NCBI RefSeq assembly: GCF_016859285.1
Contig: NC_053400.1
Location: forward strand, 12,954,546-13,018,545
Reading direction: 5' to 3'
DNA from: Xiphias gladius
Taxonomy: Eukaryota; Chordata; Actinopteri; Istiophoriformes; Xiphiidae
DNA: 64,000 nucleotides
Shown here: positions 1 through 12,516 of the stretch, in pieces
How the letters are laid out: every line of letters begins with the position of its first letter
How positions within the stretch are numbered: position 1 is the first letter of the stretch
The notes under the pieces: generated by a model
What the model was told of the DNA's origin: nothing
The model's input: only the letters and a program-made list of their open reading frames with translations
Database searches by the model: none
Translations under genes and position numbers: made by a program

Positions 1-3000
1 CATTTTTAGAAACTGCACCTTTAAATGCAACTGGCTGTAAAATAAAAGATATAATTATGCATTGTATGTCTGGAGAGGCTGTGAAAGTGCATGACATATG
101 CTTTTTAAATTCTGTCTTTCTTAACAGAAATTAGCATATTATGGGGTGAGCTGAGTAATGAAAGCCATCACACCCAGTCTATCAGACATCAGCACTGACT
201 CATTATCACATATATCATCTAGAAAGATAAGCGACCCGGTGTTATCTCAGTGACTCCTATTATCTGGCACGGCTCCGTCACATTCCTTTCGGTCTTCATA
301 TTGTCATGCACACATATTTACAGCACGAGTATGAAAAGGGTTATTTGGGCAGATTAATTTAGACAATTCTTGTATAGCGACAATTTATTTTTAGCTTTTT
401 TTTCTCCAGCTACATCAGAATTTTATAAAAAATGGAAAGCTGATCTACTTTGTTGTATCATTATACTGTATCTATCCCGTAGCATTCAAGTAGAGCAGTC
501 AAGAACAACAAAGCTATCTTAGAAGAAGGACTTAATGTCAGATGATCATGAAAATCAGTGGGATCCATTGTCTGGGGACCATGAATGTGAATTTAATGCA
601 ATCCATCTAATGGTTGATGAGATATTTGAGTCCCAACCAAAGTGGTGGACCAACCACCAGCCTGACTGCTAGCATGGCTAAAACTTACATCCCATATTCA
701 CTCACAGATCCAGAACAATTTGTTTTCATATAATTTTGAGTCAGACCAACAATTACATTTGGAGTAAATGCATGACAGGATTCCTCACTTTATTCTGTAG
801 CATATTCTGAATATCCAACATGACAAAAGACATATATTGTAGCCAGAAAAAAAAAGACTGTTGAGCCATTGCATGCTTAGTAGCAGTACCACTCAGGGGT
901 CAAATCAGATTCCTTCACAGATATTAGAGAATGAAGTGTTGCTTGCAACCAGTGTGTGTTTGCAGGGTGAAAGGCTAACTTTACTGTGACAATCATTTTT
1001 GATTCCCAGTGATTATTGAGTCATCATGTCATCGTTTATGTAAGCGGTGGCCTCACGCACAAGTGTGACCAGTACTGGGAAGCTAAATGCAAGTTCAAGA
1101 AAAAAGTTCACTTAGTGTCACTTCACATGTTGTCCATCGGCATTAGAGGATCATATTGTGTCAACATGGGGAAAAGATCACAGATTTTAGTGTGACCTAG
1201 CAGATGATACTGTTATACAGTACATATTTCTAACACGCTAGTATTTTTTTTAATTATCCGTGATATATCTACTGTGTTGGCATAGGACAAAAATAGAAGG
1301 ACTGCCAGTACAAAAGAAATCTTTTACGTTGGTGTTTTGGTCTTATAGAGTCTCAATGAGTGTAAGTCTACAATGAACTTCAGACACAAGTGAAAACACT
1401 ACAGGATTACATGAATGTACAGCTTGCAACTATTTGTAATAAGCTCTCTGTTATCTCCTGTTATGAAAATGACAATAAGCCTGCAAATGATATTCACTTT
1501 AAAAGCATTGTGTATGACAGCATTTACAGATTTTCTACTGTGTTTCCTGTGTCTTTTAAACTGAGGAAATCTTCCTTAAAAAAGAGAACAAACATTTACA
1601 TCCTATTCATTTTCATGATGTGTCCACTGATACTGAACCTGGTCTACTCCATTCATTGCTCTATTCAGAGGACGTAGCTGTATGTTTGGACCGGCCACAC
1701 GGGAGGTATCCACGATGATGACTCGCTGAGGTAACAGACGGGATGTAGTGTGCCTGAGGTGTTACAACAACATGGAGAAGATTGGGCCTATCAGGAAACA
1801 AAACACTCCTGCCACCTACTGTTAGTTCAATCACCGTACCATTGATAAAAAGCAAAGCAAGTAAAAGGCCTGTGTACTTGCACTATCAAATGATTTATCT
1901 TTTTATCCGACCAAATTCTGTCTGTGTCATATGTGTAAATACTCAGGACTATACTGCTATTACTGTTTTTCTTTGCTATATTGGATTAGCAGTTTTCAAA
2001 CTGGCAATGATAAGCGAGCACAATAGAATAAGAAGAGGGAATATGGTACAATAAGTCTTGCTTTTTTAATTCCAAAAAAATCAATCATCACAAAATATAT
2101 ACAAAATTAACAGTATTAATAGTGTATGTAAAGGATAATCCACAATACTGTCACTGACTGACATGAATACGGAAAATGGATAGATATCACTTCTGAAATT
2201 ATCTCAAATTATTCTATACCTCACCATGTTCACTTTGTAAGATCTTTTCACAATTTTAATTATCTTTGTCTATTCAAAAGTTTTTCTTGTTTAATTTGTT
2301 TGAGAAGAATAACATCAGACACTGAGACATACCTTAATCCGAGCGTTTCCTGCAGGACATTAGAGAAAACATTATGAGGGAAGTGGGAAAATTACAGAGA
2401 AAAGATGCATTGGCACAGCTCTTCATGCTGCACTGAGTAGCTCTGTTATAAAGAGCACTGGATCACTCAGGGTAATCTCAGCATTAATACCCATGATAAG
2501 ACACAGCAAATGAGAGAATTGTTAGTCCCCAACTGAAGAAATTTTGCATGTACATTTTGGCCTAAGTAATTGCCACTTCATTTTATAAGACGTAACGTTG
2601 AGGTAATGTGAAGATCTAGCACTCAGAGCCTGGGTATTTAGAACGTTAAAAACATTTGCAGAATTCAGTCTCACATTCAGGCTTGTTATGTAGTAACATG
2701 TCAAGAAATGCTCCACACACATAATCTTATTTGCATTTCATTTTTGATAGTTTTGACAGATAACAGCAGCAATTGCAACAGAAAGGATAAAACGGGTCTA
2801 CCAAAAGCTGTAAAAGGTTATGCCAGGATATAGAACAATATCTTTACATTCAACCAGACATTATTTGTACAATCAGTGGCACAGTCAGTAAGGTCTCATT
2901 AAATCAAATGAAAAAAAGGCTGAAAACAGAAACAGCGACTGGCAAGTGTGGTATCTAAGAGCCACCCTCTCACAAGGCTGCCTGTGAGTCTGACCTCACA

Positions 3001-5500
3001 TTGTTGTGCCTGACTGACCTCAATTACCATTGCTGGGCCAGAGTAGTTGTGACCATTTAGGCAGATTATATGAAATGGATCATACGTCCCTAAATGTCAC
3101 AGACTAGCTGGCATTTGAAAAAAGTTTTATCTCCAGTCCACCAAAAGTCGCAGGCTGCCAGTGGTCTCGTTGCCACTGCTAAGTTGACTGTCAGTTCTGA
3201 GTTATTCTACCATATCACAGCAAGCTTTTGCTGACTATTAGATAATGACATTCAGATGCATATCTCACATTATTTCTTCTCATGAGAGAATTTAAAGGCT
3301 AAATCTGAATTTAATCTGTGTTGTCTAAATACTGTATATGCACATGGTGAAGGGTTGTCCAATAGGGCTCTGCAATCCCCCTTTCAGGTGTTGCAGAGGA
3401 AAAGCAGGGGAGGATACCAGATCAATCCTCGAAACTTTGTTCTGATAAATGGGGAAAATTTGGTTCAAGAAAGCTCCCGACAGCCACCCCTTATGACACC
3501 CGGGTGGTAAGAGGTATCTGTAATATCTGCACCAAAATACCTGGGGTATCACCAGGAAGCTAGACTCAGTAGGGACATTCATAATGAGGTGGCATTATGA
3601 ACACCCTTTAACAGCGTCAGTGGATGACCAAAATATGGTTCTCACAAATTTGAGTTACATTTTGCTATTTAGGAATATACATAAATAAATAACAATTTTG
3701 GGGTTAGAAACTGCCCCAGAGAAGAATAGACAGTAATGAATAACTGAACTCTGCAGTGTGTGTGGGAACTTGACAGCTGCTGCTATTCCATAAATGCACT
3801 TGGGTGGATCCAAGGCAGCAAACAAGATCCCACACACTGTCCGACTTGCAATGACATTTATTTTTGATCATTCAGCTCTAGACCTTCATCGGGCAAATGG
3901 TTTTTGACAGTGAGGATATATAGAAGTGGCTATAAGCCTGCAACCAATCAATTTACCCCACATACAATAGAAAGGCATAAATATCAAACATCAGTTAACT
4001 ATATAACAGTTTCTAATATCAAACATAGCGCTAGAGAATGAAGAATTCATTATAGCATTCTCAAAAAGATACGTTCCCAGACATTGCAGGACAGATTTGT
4101 AGATGAGCCTGTAGGGATACATTTACATGGCATATGAAAACAGCATCAATACATAAATAGAAGCCTTCATAATAAATACAACAAGACCTCTCAAAATTCT
4201 ATTGGGCAAACACTTAATATGTTAAGTAACAATAATCAAATCCATCTCTACTCTATCATGACTGCATAAATTATATTGATCTGCATTTTTAAAATCTAAC
4301 TGAATGAATATTATACTTTTAAGGATATTCTTTGGCACTGTTGATGAATAATCTTGTGTATGAAACTGTTAAAATATATCTGTTTTCTCTTCGGCGGAGA
4401 AATACAAAACTTTACTGTTGATAAAGCCGGGACATTTTGAAGTGTCAAATGTATTGTGAGGTAAATTTACAAAACACCATGTATGACACAGGCCCTGTCA
4501 TTACTGATGTACTGTATGCGTCTATCCCTGCTGACACTGTGTCACGGGAAAACCAAACAGTGCTGCTGAAACACCTCACATCAGGGGTTAACAAAACACA
4601 AGTCACCAAAACACACATTAAACACGGTCTCAGCACACATGAAATTAAAATGAACTTTCAAACACTGGGGGGAAAAACACAATTAACTATGAGTCATATA
4701 AATGCCAACATAAAACTTGACTTTTTCATGTGTGACATATGTTTTACCAATAATCCCCACAGACTGAGTCAACAGCCAAAATGGCTGGTGGGTTTCAGAT
4801 GTGTGGTCATCAATTATGTTATCACCTACCCTGTCAAATGCACTTCCTCTAGGAAATTAGATGTGGTCCACGATAATACAAAGCAGTTAATAATTAGTTG
4901 TGATGAAAGCTTCTCCCTTGCCAACAGATTTATCTTTTTTGTGAGTTAGATTATTACAGTATTGATAACGAGACAGCCCAGATGTTAATTAAGGTTGTAG
5001 GGGAAAGTAAACTCTCCTACATTCACTCCATGCACTGTTTTATTTGCAGAATACAGTTTACGATGTTTAAAGGCAGCTATTAATATGTCATAATTTTCTA
5101 ATGCAGTGATTGTTTTTATCGCTCGTTGTTTGATTTATGATGCCCACTGAGCCATAATGTCCACATCACTGATTATAAGCCTTACTTCGTTTGAACGACA
5201 GTTAAGAAACAGAGACTGTTTGTATTGTGAATGTTTTTGCCGAAGCTTTACGTCTTTTTTTTTTTTTTTTTTATAGCTTCACTCATCCATGTTTTTATCA
5301 AAACAATGGCTCAAATGACTGTGAAACCTGAAAGTCGTCTTCATCTGTCTATCATAATTCCTTTTGGCTACTGCAGTGATAACTGGTCTCCTGCCGTTTA
5401 AAATGTTAAAATTCAAAAAGCTAAAAGTGTGTGTCACATTACTGGCCTTGCTTTTGATGTAACCCTCTCCCGAATAACACCTGTCCTTGACTGTGGTTAA
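1..5500. other. AT-rich intergenic stretch left of sec11a
   Basis: I see no supported gene here. The longest open frame (4437-4949, 170 codons, + strand) has no recognisable motif and no splice or promoter context, and is probably a chance ORF. A fragment of an interspersed repeat lies at about 545-690 (listed separately). A T-run sits at 5258-5272. In human, as I recall, SEC11A is head-to-head with ZNF592, so a divergent neighbour may lie beyond the left edge; nothing in this stretch proves it. Confidence 0.6.
545..690 (+). repeat. Interspersed teleost repeat fragment (copy A)
   Basis: This segment ends in a 'gctagcatggctaaaa' type tail and contains 'gttgatgagatatttgagtc' followed by 'ccaaagtggtggac'. 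The same ordered motifs recur in diverged form at about 27150-27290 inside pstpip1 (copy B). I recognise the pattern as a very common interspersed repeat of fish genomes, but I cannot name the family. The 5' boundary is approximate. Confidence 0.6.
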
Positions 5501-5783
5501 ACCACTAAAGTGCGACGCTTTCTGAGCAACCGGCGAGGACCTCGGCAACCCCTTTTGCAGCTCGGCGCGGCGCGGCGCCTGCGGAAAGCCCCGCTGCTCG
5601 CGCTCGTATCCTGCACTGACACCTCAACACAGCGCTCAGGGCGCGGGCGGGACTTCCGGCTGAGCGCACCCGGAAGATTCGGGTGCAAGTTTCGCTGCTC
5701 GACTGTGCATCCATATGCTCGTTACTTTAAACGTTTTCATGTGATTTGGTCCATTTTTTTTTTACACTGTAGTACTTGCAACA
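5500..5783 (+). promoter_or_regulatory. CpG-rich sec11a promoter / 5' UTR
   Basis: The sequence turns abruptly GC- and CpG-rich at about 5505-5700, just upstream of the sec11a start codon, in otherwise AT-rich DNA. No TATA box is evident. Two ETS-type motifs face each other: ACTTCCGG at 5652-5659 and CCGGAAG at 5670-5676. This is typical of TATA-less housekeeping promoters. The transcription start cannot be placed from sequence alone. Confidence 0.6.
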
Positions 5784-8700
5784 ATGTTATCTTTAGACTT
5801 CCTTGACGATGTTCGTCGCATGAATAAGCGGCAGGTAGGTAACCGCGCATTAGTTTACTCTGATGTAACGACTGGCTCTTTGTGTTGTCGGCAGAGCTCG
5901 GAGCTAACGTTAACTAGCCGCCGAGCGCTTTTTATCGCTGCAGCCTGAGTCTCTCACCTGTTAGCGACCCACAAAGTGAACTGTCTTATGCACACGTGTC
6001 TTCCAGAGGGTCTAAGTCATACTGCAGCATTAAGGAAACGCATTTTTAATCGATAATCCTGGCCTCAGTGTAGCTAGCTATCCTCCTCATTTTACTACAG
6101 TATTGATATGGCAGTGTGAGCTGAGGTCTAACGCTAGATTGTGCGTACCAGTGAATATAATGTTATCTCAAGCAAATCCAAGAGTTACCAAAGTGGTCTT
6201 GGGCTCTTTTATACCTGAAATGGTCTTATTGATAGTTATACTTATTGATGGCTCACTCTATGTGGTGAAGGGCTGTTGTTAACAGAAGTGCAATTCTCTG
6301 CGTTTTGTTTGAAGCTCTATTACCAGGTGCTGAACTTTGGTATGATTGTTTCCTCTGCGCTGATGATCTGGAAGGGACTGATGGTTGTCACTGGCAGCGA
6401 GAGTCCTATTGTTGTTGTTCTCAGGTAAGTCAGTCGCATGTGTCGGGCTTTTGATTCTTGCTCTGCCCTAAATTAGCACTTCCAGCCTCTGCTGATGAGA
6501 ATCAGTGTTGTGAGAACTGAAGTAACCTCCCTTGGGTGGTAAAGAACTTGACAGAGTGGTGATTTTCTGCATAGAAATATACCACATGTTAGAATAAACA
6601 ACAACAAATGCCCAGAGTCCCCTCTCACTTGGTTGCCGTCTAATGTTAATGCAGTAGGCGAGCTATGGCTTTCGTAGGACAGCAGCGATAATCTGAACTA
6701 CAATGAGCCACCACACATATCCGTAAAGAGAAGCTGCTCAGATAATCAGATTTTCCCTTTTGTGTCTAGCCGTCTAGGTAGCGGTTTTTCGTCATACCTC
6801 TATAGCATCTCTGCTGTGAATTTTACAGTGGCCTTGGGTGGTGAACTTCACACTCAGTCTGAACTGAAGAGAGTGAAATTAGCCAACAACCTTTAAGAAT
6901 TGCCTGTGTCTGTCTTGTATAAGCACAGTATTAGGTTTGTTTGGCTCTCCTCTGGATAACATGACTCTTGGAAAGATCCCACAGTGATCACCATTTTGGG
7001 GAGTTTAGTTTTACTTGGACATGCATTTTAGTCCAAAAATCCATAAGAGAACCAGGACAGTTTACCAAGACCAAAGAATACAATAATGACAACCTCAATG
7101 ACTGGGAAACATACTTTGAAACATTCAACCTAAACCATTCGTACCAAAAATTATATTCAATACAATATATTAAATACAGTTTGTGCCAGGTACAGCAATA
7201 CTGGTGCACAAGTGCATGAAATATGATCTCTCTACAACCTATTTACAGAATCAACTTCTGATTCTGAGTATGTACATAATTTACTTACAAAAGATAAAGT
7301 TTTGTATAGCTGTGTGATGCCTCCTTGTGGCTTTGCAAGCATTACAGTTTGCTATTGGACTGAGTTTGTTTCCCATTTCCCATCTTAAAACAATTCCAAA
7401 CAGTGCAAACATTAGTTATTTTTCATCTCTTTAAAAAACATGCCTTTGTTCCACAAGTTGTGGATAATGTCTGTAAAACAAAGATTGAGTTCAGCGTGGC
7501 ATATTGTCAATCGTAGATGGCATTGTTATATAATTGTTAATATTTAAATTATCTAAATGGTACTAACTAATTTTGCTAATGTGTGTGTACCATTCATTTC
7601 AGTGGGAGTATGGAGCCAGCCTTCCACAGAGGAGACCTGCTGTTTCTGACCAACCGGGTAGAAGATCCCATCAGAGTCGGAGAGATCGTTGTCTTCAGGA
7701 TAGAGGGCAGAGAGATCCCAATAGTACACAGAGTACTAAAGATCCATGAAAAGTATGACTGCACATTTTTTCAGTGGTGTTGTCCATGATTAAGTTGTAA
7801 TTCCAGTACCACTGATTCCCATACCTGTGTATTACACCTGAGAATTCCATTCATAGTATATAACTGTATCAAAAGAGAAGCTTTGAGAAGTGGAATTTGA
7901 CACTTATCATGCATCCTCATCCAGTAAGTGGTCTATAATCATGTTGCTACATTGTCCACAGGGAAAATGGAGACATTAAGTTCTTGACCAAAGGGGACAA
8001 CAATGCAGTGGATGACAGAGGACTGTACAAGCAGGGCCAACACTGGCTGGAGAAAAAAGATGTGGTTGGACGAGCTAGGGGGTACGTACTTTGGCTGGAA
8101 AGAAATGCATAATGGTACAGATATCTTAATAACATATGTAATACAAATAACTTGTGCTACTGTATAGTAGAGGCCACAAATGTTACCAGGATGTTTCAGA
8201 ATCAAAACTGAGGAGAATGACGATCTAGGGTGAAAGTGTGAAAAGTCTAGCAGAGACGGTGTATTAAACTGAAATCATCTTTATTTACAAGGTAAGACAG
8301 AACAGTACGTGTTGCACAAGGGGTGGACGCAGTAAAAGCAAAATTTATATACTCTAATGGAATTGAATGATTAGCCATAGTTGTTCTTGACAAGGTCATC
8401 TGTAAAAAGCAGCAATTTCACATCTTCACTGTTTCAGATTTGGGGATTATGGGTGGTCTATTATCTTTTGCTAGTTAATTTATACTGAACAAGGTTCATC
8501 CTCTTCATCTGTACTTGTCCAGATGTATGAGAGGGACAAAGAGGACACTGAACACGTAGTTTTATATTTGCATCCCCCAAATGTTCATTCCTGACAGCAG
8601 GTTACTTTGTGTAGGGCTTCAAGTAGTAATTATTTTCGTCATTGATTAATTAATATGCTAATATCTTCTCTCTCTTTGTCTTTGATTGTTTTATTTGACT

Positions 8701-9954
8701 ATAAGTTCAACACCCAAACACATTTAAGTCACATACATCACAAAAAAGCATCAAATCTTTAAATGTGAGAAGCTGGAATCAGTATATGTTTGATAATATC
8801 TGAAAGGCAGAAAAACGACCAATTACTTATCAAAATAATTGCAGATTAATTTTCTGTTGCTCATCTGATAAATCAGTTAACTAATCATTGCAGCTCTGGA
8901 CTTGTTTATTTCTTTTTTTTAGTTTCATCTTTATTTCTAGTTTTACTGCTTAGGCCACATTAATTTTTGTTTTAATGTATGATTTCATCTCTTATAGCTA
9001 GCCAAAGTCGTAAAACTTTTTAAATCAGTTTTTATGTATATAACCCAGTATCACAAATCACATATTTGCAGTCTGCAGATTAACAGTCTGTACAAGATAC
9101 AACACTGGCTACCCTTAGACCCTCGATTCGGGAGAGGAGAAACTGCCCCAAAAACTCCTTTTAAAGGGGACTAAAAAGGAATAAAGCTCATGAAGAGCTA
9201 AACGGGAGGGCTCCCTCTTACAGGACAGAAAGACATGCAGTAGATGTTGTGTGTACAGAATAGATCGAAACAGCAAAATTACAATATTAGAAATTAGGTT
9301 GCCAATATTATAGTTGGACTGTAAACACTAGCGCTGTCAAAATTGTCCAAAATGACATTTGATTATTCCTTCTAAAAAAAGCAGAGGTTCAAACCATTCA
9401 GATATCTAATTTTTAGCATTTTGTCTATCAGAGGGAAAACCAATACAAAGAGAGACATAACTACTTGGGTGCATATTTTCTAGATGTGCCCTTTTTTTTC
9501 AGAATCAAATGTTAATTTTCACAATCGAATGTCCGTCTGTTTGATTATATAATGGAACTGAAACTATCTGTTGACAGCCCTAGTAAACACACATGAAGAA
9601 TATGGATCCAGGAGAATGTGGAGCAGCTTCCAGATGGCTTGCGTTATAGACTTTGAGTCTACTGTAGGATTTGATCTGTTACAAACTGACATATTTTATG
9701 CATCAATAAAATGTCTTGACAGTGAATATTCGTGTCATCTCCAGGTTTGTGCCATACATTGGTATTGTCACCATCCTCATGAACGATTACCCCAAGTTCA
9801 AAGTAAGTTTGTCGACCCTGTCCCAACTGACGAGTTTTGCTGGGCTCTTAAGCTTTGAAGTTTCTAGTGTAATTCTAATTTCTCCTGTGTTTTCACTCTG
9901 CAGTATGCTGTCCTCTTCATGCTGGGTCTCTTTGTGTTGGTCCATCGGGAGTGA
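5784..9954 (+). CDS. sec11a: Signal peptidase complex catalytic subunit SEC11A
   Basis: This encodes the serine-protease subunit of the ER signal peptidase complex, which removes signal peptides from secretory and membrane proteins in the ER lumen. Coding exons: 5784-5834, 6315-6424, 7603-7752, 7962-8081, 9745-9802 and 9904-9954. All introns are GT-AG, and the phases close to 179 codons plus TGA, the same length as human SEC11A as I recall it. The N-terminus reads [17 protein letters not shown], followed by a single signal-anchor helix (about residues 18-53). Visible family motifs are SGSMEP with the nucleophile Ser56, the catalytic His96 in IVHRV, and GDNNAVDD at 115-122 with the acidic catalytic residue. 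The C-terminal hydrophobic segment ends in FVLVHRE. The start codon is chosen by family identity. Near-complete agreement with SEC11A favours it over the paralogue SEC11C. The gene sits 2.6 kb upstream of nmb on the same strand. Confidence 0.97.
8613..8897. mobile_element. MITE-like element in sec11a intron 4
   Basis: The segment begins 'agggcttcaag' and ends 'cattgcagctct', which are imperfect terminal inverted repeats of each other. Internally it has TAATTA/GATTAAT-rich subterminal sequence at both ends and the phrase 'aagctggaatcag'. I recognise this as a widespread non-autonomous, hAT-like fish element. It has no coding capacity. The flanks (ctttgtgt / ggacttgt) are only weakly alike, so target-site duplication is not proven. 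Confidence 0.65.
9040..9295. repeat. Interspersed repeat in sec11a intron 4
   Basis: This block contains 'cttagaccctcgattcggg', then 'ctccttttaaaggggactaaaaag', a 'gggctccctctta-caggacag' stretch and 'gtagatgttgtgtgtacaga'. From memory, this ordered set of phrases recurs in many fish genomes as an interspersed repeat. I cannot name the family and I see no coding capacity. Boundaries are approximate. Confidence 0.5.
9321..9590. mobile_element. hAT-type MITE with perfect 8-bp TSD, sec11a intron 4
   Basis: The element spans 9329-9582 (254 bp). It starts 'tagcgctgtcaa' and ends 'ttgacagcccta', which are terminal inverted repeats with one mismatch. It is bracketed by an exact 8-bp direct repeat, GTAAACAC, at 9321-9328 and 9583-9590. 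An 8-bp duplication is the hallmark of hAT-superfamily insertion. The element is AT-rich, has no transposase ORF, and is therefore non-autonomous. It lies about 150 bp upstream of sec11a exon 5. Confidence 0.88.
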
Positions 9955-10307
9955 GGTACCCAGACTTCAGGACTCAAGAAAGATAAACTACGTCCAGGAA
10001 ACCTCAGTCATGCCTTTCAAAACAGAATTAAGTTAGACTTTGACAAACCCAACTAGCTTTTTTGTACCATTTGTTTGAACATTTTGTAGAAATGTGGATA
10101 GGGTGTTTACATTTGAAAAATCCAAGCTTTAAAAATATTTTTGTGAGGGAACTAGGCTAGATTTAGTTTGAAGTCGATCTTTATTTGTAATCCTCAGAAT
10201 GTAAAACAGCATTCTTAAAGGTAAATTAAGTATTATTTCTTTCCTGTTGAATCATTGTGTCTGAAAAGGATATGTGAAGTATTTTATGAGAACTGAATAT
10301 GAATGAT

Positions 10308-10313
10308 ATTAAA
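10308..10313 (+). terminator. Candidate sec11a poly(A) signal (ATTAAA)
   Basis: ATTAAA lies about 350 bp after the sec11a stop codon. I saw no canonical AATAAA between the stop and this point. The cleavage site is unknown. Confidence 0.45.
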
Positions 10314-10319
10314 TATGAA

Positions 10320-12420
10320 ATGTGGTTACCATCCACTATGGATTATTCCACCACCTTGTCTCAATTTTTTCTTGGCCCCAGTTCAGCAGAGATCAGAGGA
10401 TGTCTACCCTTTGCTTTTCCCGATGGGACAGAGCTTTAGTGATCTGGAAATGTAGAGCATCTGTCTAAAGTAGAGTGGCTAAATCTTTTTTTTCTTTTGT
10501 TTATTTGTTTGTTTGTAAATTATTATTCATAATATACAGAATCAAAGTCATTCACACAAAAGTAATTATGACTCCTGACTGGTATTTGTGGTTGCAAGTG
10601 ATGAAGAAGATAGATTTCATACTATCTGTTTTTTCATATATAAATGACCATCCAAATATTCTATGAAACCAGTACCAATCGCAGTCAGGTTAAGGTCCAT
10701 TTGTAGAGCTGTGCCAGAAATAATTTGTCGCTCACACATTTTCTCGTAAATGAATGGGTATAACGGCTTGTTTGATCATTTACTTATGAAGGTCACTGGA
10801 GTAGGGCACAGGCTCCGTTTCCTTTTAAGTGGGCCGAGCTTTTCATGAGGGCAGACACGCTGTGAGCATTAACCTTGCTGCCGCTCTCTTTGTTTACATA
10901 ATGTGACCACACTTGAGTGTCCTTGCACTCAAGGTGAATTCCACTGACCCCATCCAGCGGCAGCAGCAAGTAATCATAAAGAAGTAGGGATTGACATATA
11001 GTCTTACTGTGGATCCACTTGAAAGTATTGCGGTACTTGAACTTTGAAATTGATGGCGCTTGGTTGCAGTTTTCTTTAAACCTCCAAACTTGCCTGTGTT
11101 GCCAGTTAAGTGTGTTATTTTTTTTTTGGTTTTTTTTTTTTATTGCTGCTTTCGTTTTCAGCCGCACCTCACAAACTCAATCTCCTGGAGCCCCAAAACC
11201 TAAATCTCCAAAGGGCCGCACCGGTTTTACATCCACACCGGTTGGTCATACAGTGTCAGCTGTGGGACGAGCTCGAGCTTTTGCACTGTCCATTTTTCCA
11301 TTTCGGTACGGCCCCGAGAGAGCAGGGAGACGCGTCGACGCAGCAACGCAAGTAGCCCAGGCCATAGTGTTAAGTGACTGTGGCCTGAAACGAATCCTGC
11401 CCTTTGCTCTGTAGATCAGTGGCTTTGAGCCGGAGATGCAAACAGCCGTCAGATCCCTCAGGGAAAGTCTCGGTTCCTCTAATTTGTGAACTTAGTGAGA
11501 GTGAAGCCGCGACGGTCGGACAGTCCTCTAATGAGACTGACATTCAGCCGTGCAGAATGTCTGAAAATCGCAAGTGTGTGTGAATGCCAAAGGTTATGAA
11601 AAGAGCAGGACACGGGCTGCGGCTCTTCCGTAAACTTTCAACTTTTGCACCCCGGAGTGACACGGAGGCCGTCTGTCCTGTCAGCTCTAAATCAGCAGCG
11701 AGAATCCGCAGGTTCCTGTTTCTCGGGGGACCGAGGGCGATCACCGCGGCCTGGCTGTGACAGCGGGAGTCGGGTTGGGGTTGGGGTGGTGGTGGTGGTG
11801 GGGGGGACGCGGGCAGGAAGCGACTACATGTTTTTCTTCCAGAGGGCTCTAGAGCGATCACCCGTGCCACTTCGTGGAGACACACTGACAAAGAAATGAT
11901 TTGTGTTTGCCAATTAATGGAGCTTTTACTAATGCAATAGCCTATACCGTGTGTGTGGCATATTTTATCGGTTTAATACAGAGTGTAAGAGCATTCTGAA
12001 TGTATTTGACCAATATCTCCTCAAAGAAGTATAAATACACAGTGCTGCCGTTTGTGCAGGGTAGGGTCCCTCCATCCATACCACGTGCCCATCCCCAAAA
12101 ACTCAAGAAATTCCTTTCAGCCTTGACAGGGGAAAATAGAGTCAAACTTTAATGAATCAAGCCCCAGTGGGGGGGAAAAAAGATTTGCGCACTCGTACAT
12201 CGCTGCTTCTCTAGTTGGGTGTCTGCTGAGAGGACTGTTTCCCCGAAAACGTCCGCATCTGCCCCGAGTGGAAGATGAATCGCGTGGTGCGTAAAGGACG
12301 CGCAGCCAGAGACGCGGTCTCACGACACATCGACGATGAGTCGACTGACTACATTTCAATTTATGCAGCAGGCTGAACAAAATCACACGCAACGTGAAGA
12401 GAGCCCACCCCGGCCAGGAG
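10320..12420. other. Intergenic sec11a-nmb, with an unassigned GC-rich block
   Basis: No gene is supported here. Around 11110-11150 there is a T-rich tract. From about 11160 to 11420, and again at 11640-11880, base composition becomes GC- and CpG-rich, with a (GGT)n/G-run at 11782-11807. Open frames across this block (for example 11019-11414 +, 11544-11891 -) have no recognisable domains. The block could be distal nmb regulatory sequence or an unannotated CpG island; I cannot tell. Confidence 0.5.
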
Positions 12421-12424
12421 AGCC

Positions 12425-12431
12425 TATAAAA
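12425..12431 (+). promoter_or_regulatory. TATA box of nmb
   Basis: TATAAAA occurs 86 bp upstream of the nmb start codon, in GC-rich context. This predicts a transcription start near 12455-12460 and a short 5' UTR of about 60 bases. A TATA-driven promoter suits a tissue-restricted neuropeptide gene. Confidence 0.75.
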
Positions 12432-12516
12432 GCGGGATGCGTCTGAACGATCCAGAGCCAACAGGAGACACTTGGAAATCCGCTCCCTTAAGGACAGTTC
12501 GCCACTCTGCGTTGAG

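Noticed and set aside
4437..4949. 170-codon open frame on the + strand
   Set aside because: No domain, no promoter, no splice context and no family resemblance. It is one isolated frame in AT-rich DNA, best explained by chance.
6968..7219. 83-codon frame in sec11a intron 2
   Set aside because: No homology or splice support; the intron is explained by the complete sec11a model.
11019..11414. 131-codon open frame beginning in a T-rich tract
   Set aside because: It includes a poly-Phe artefact from the T-run and shows no motif; GC-rich composition suppresses stop codons here.
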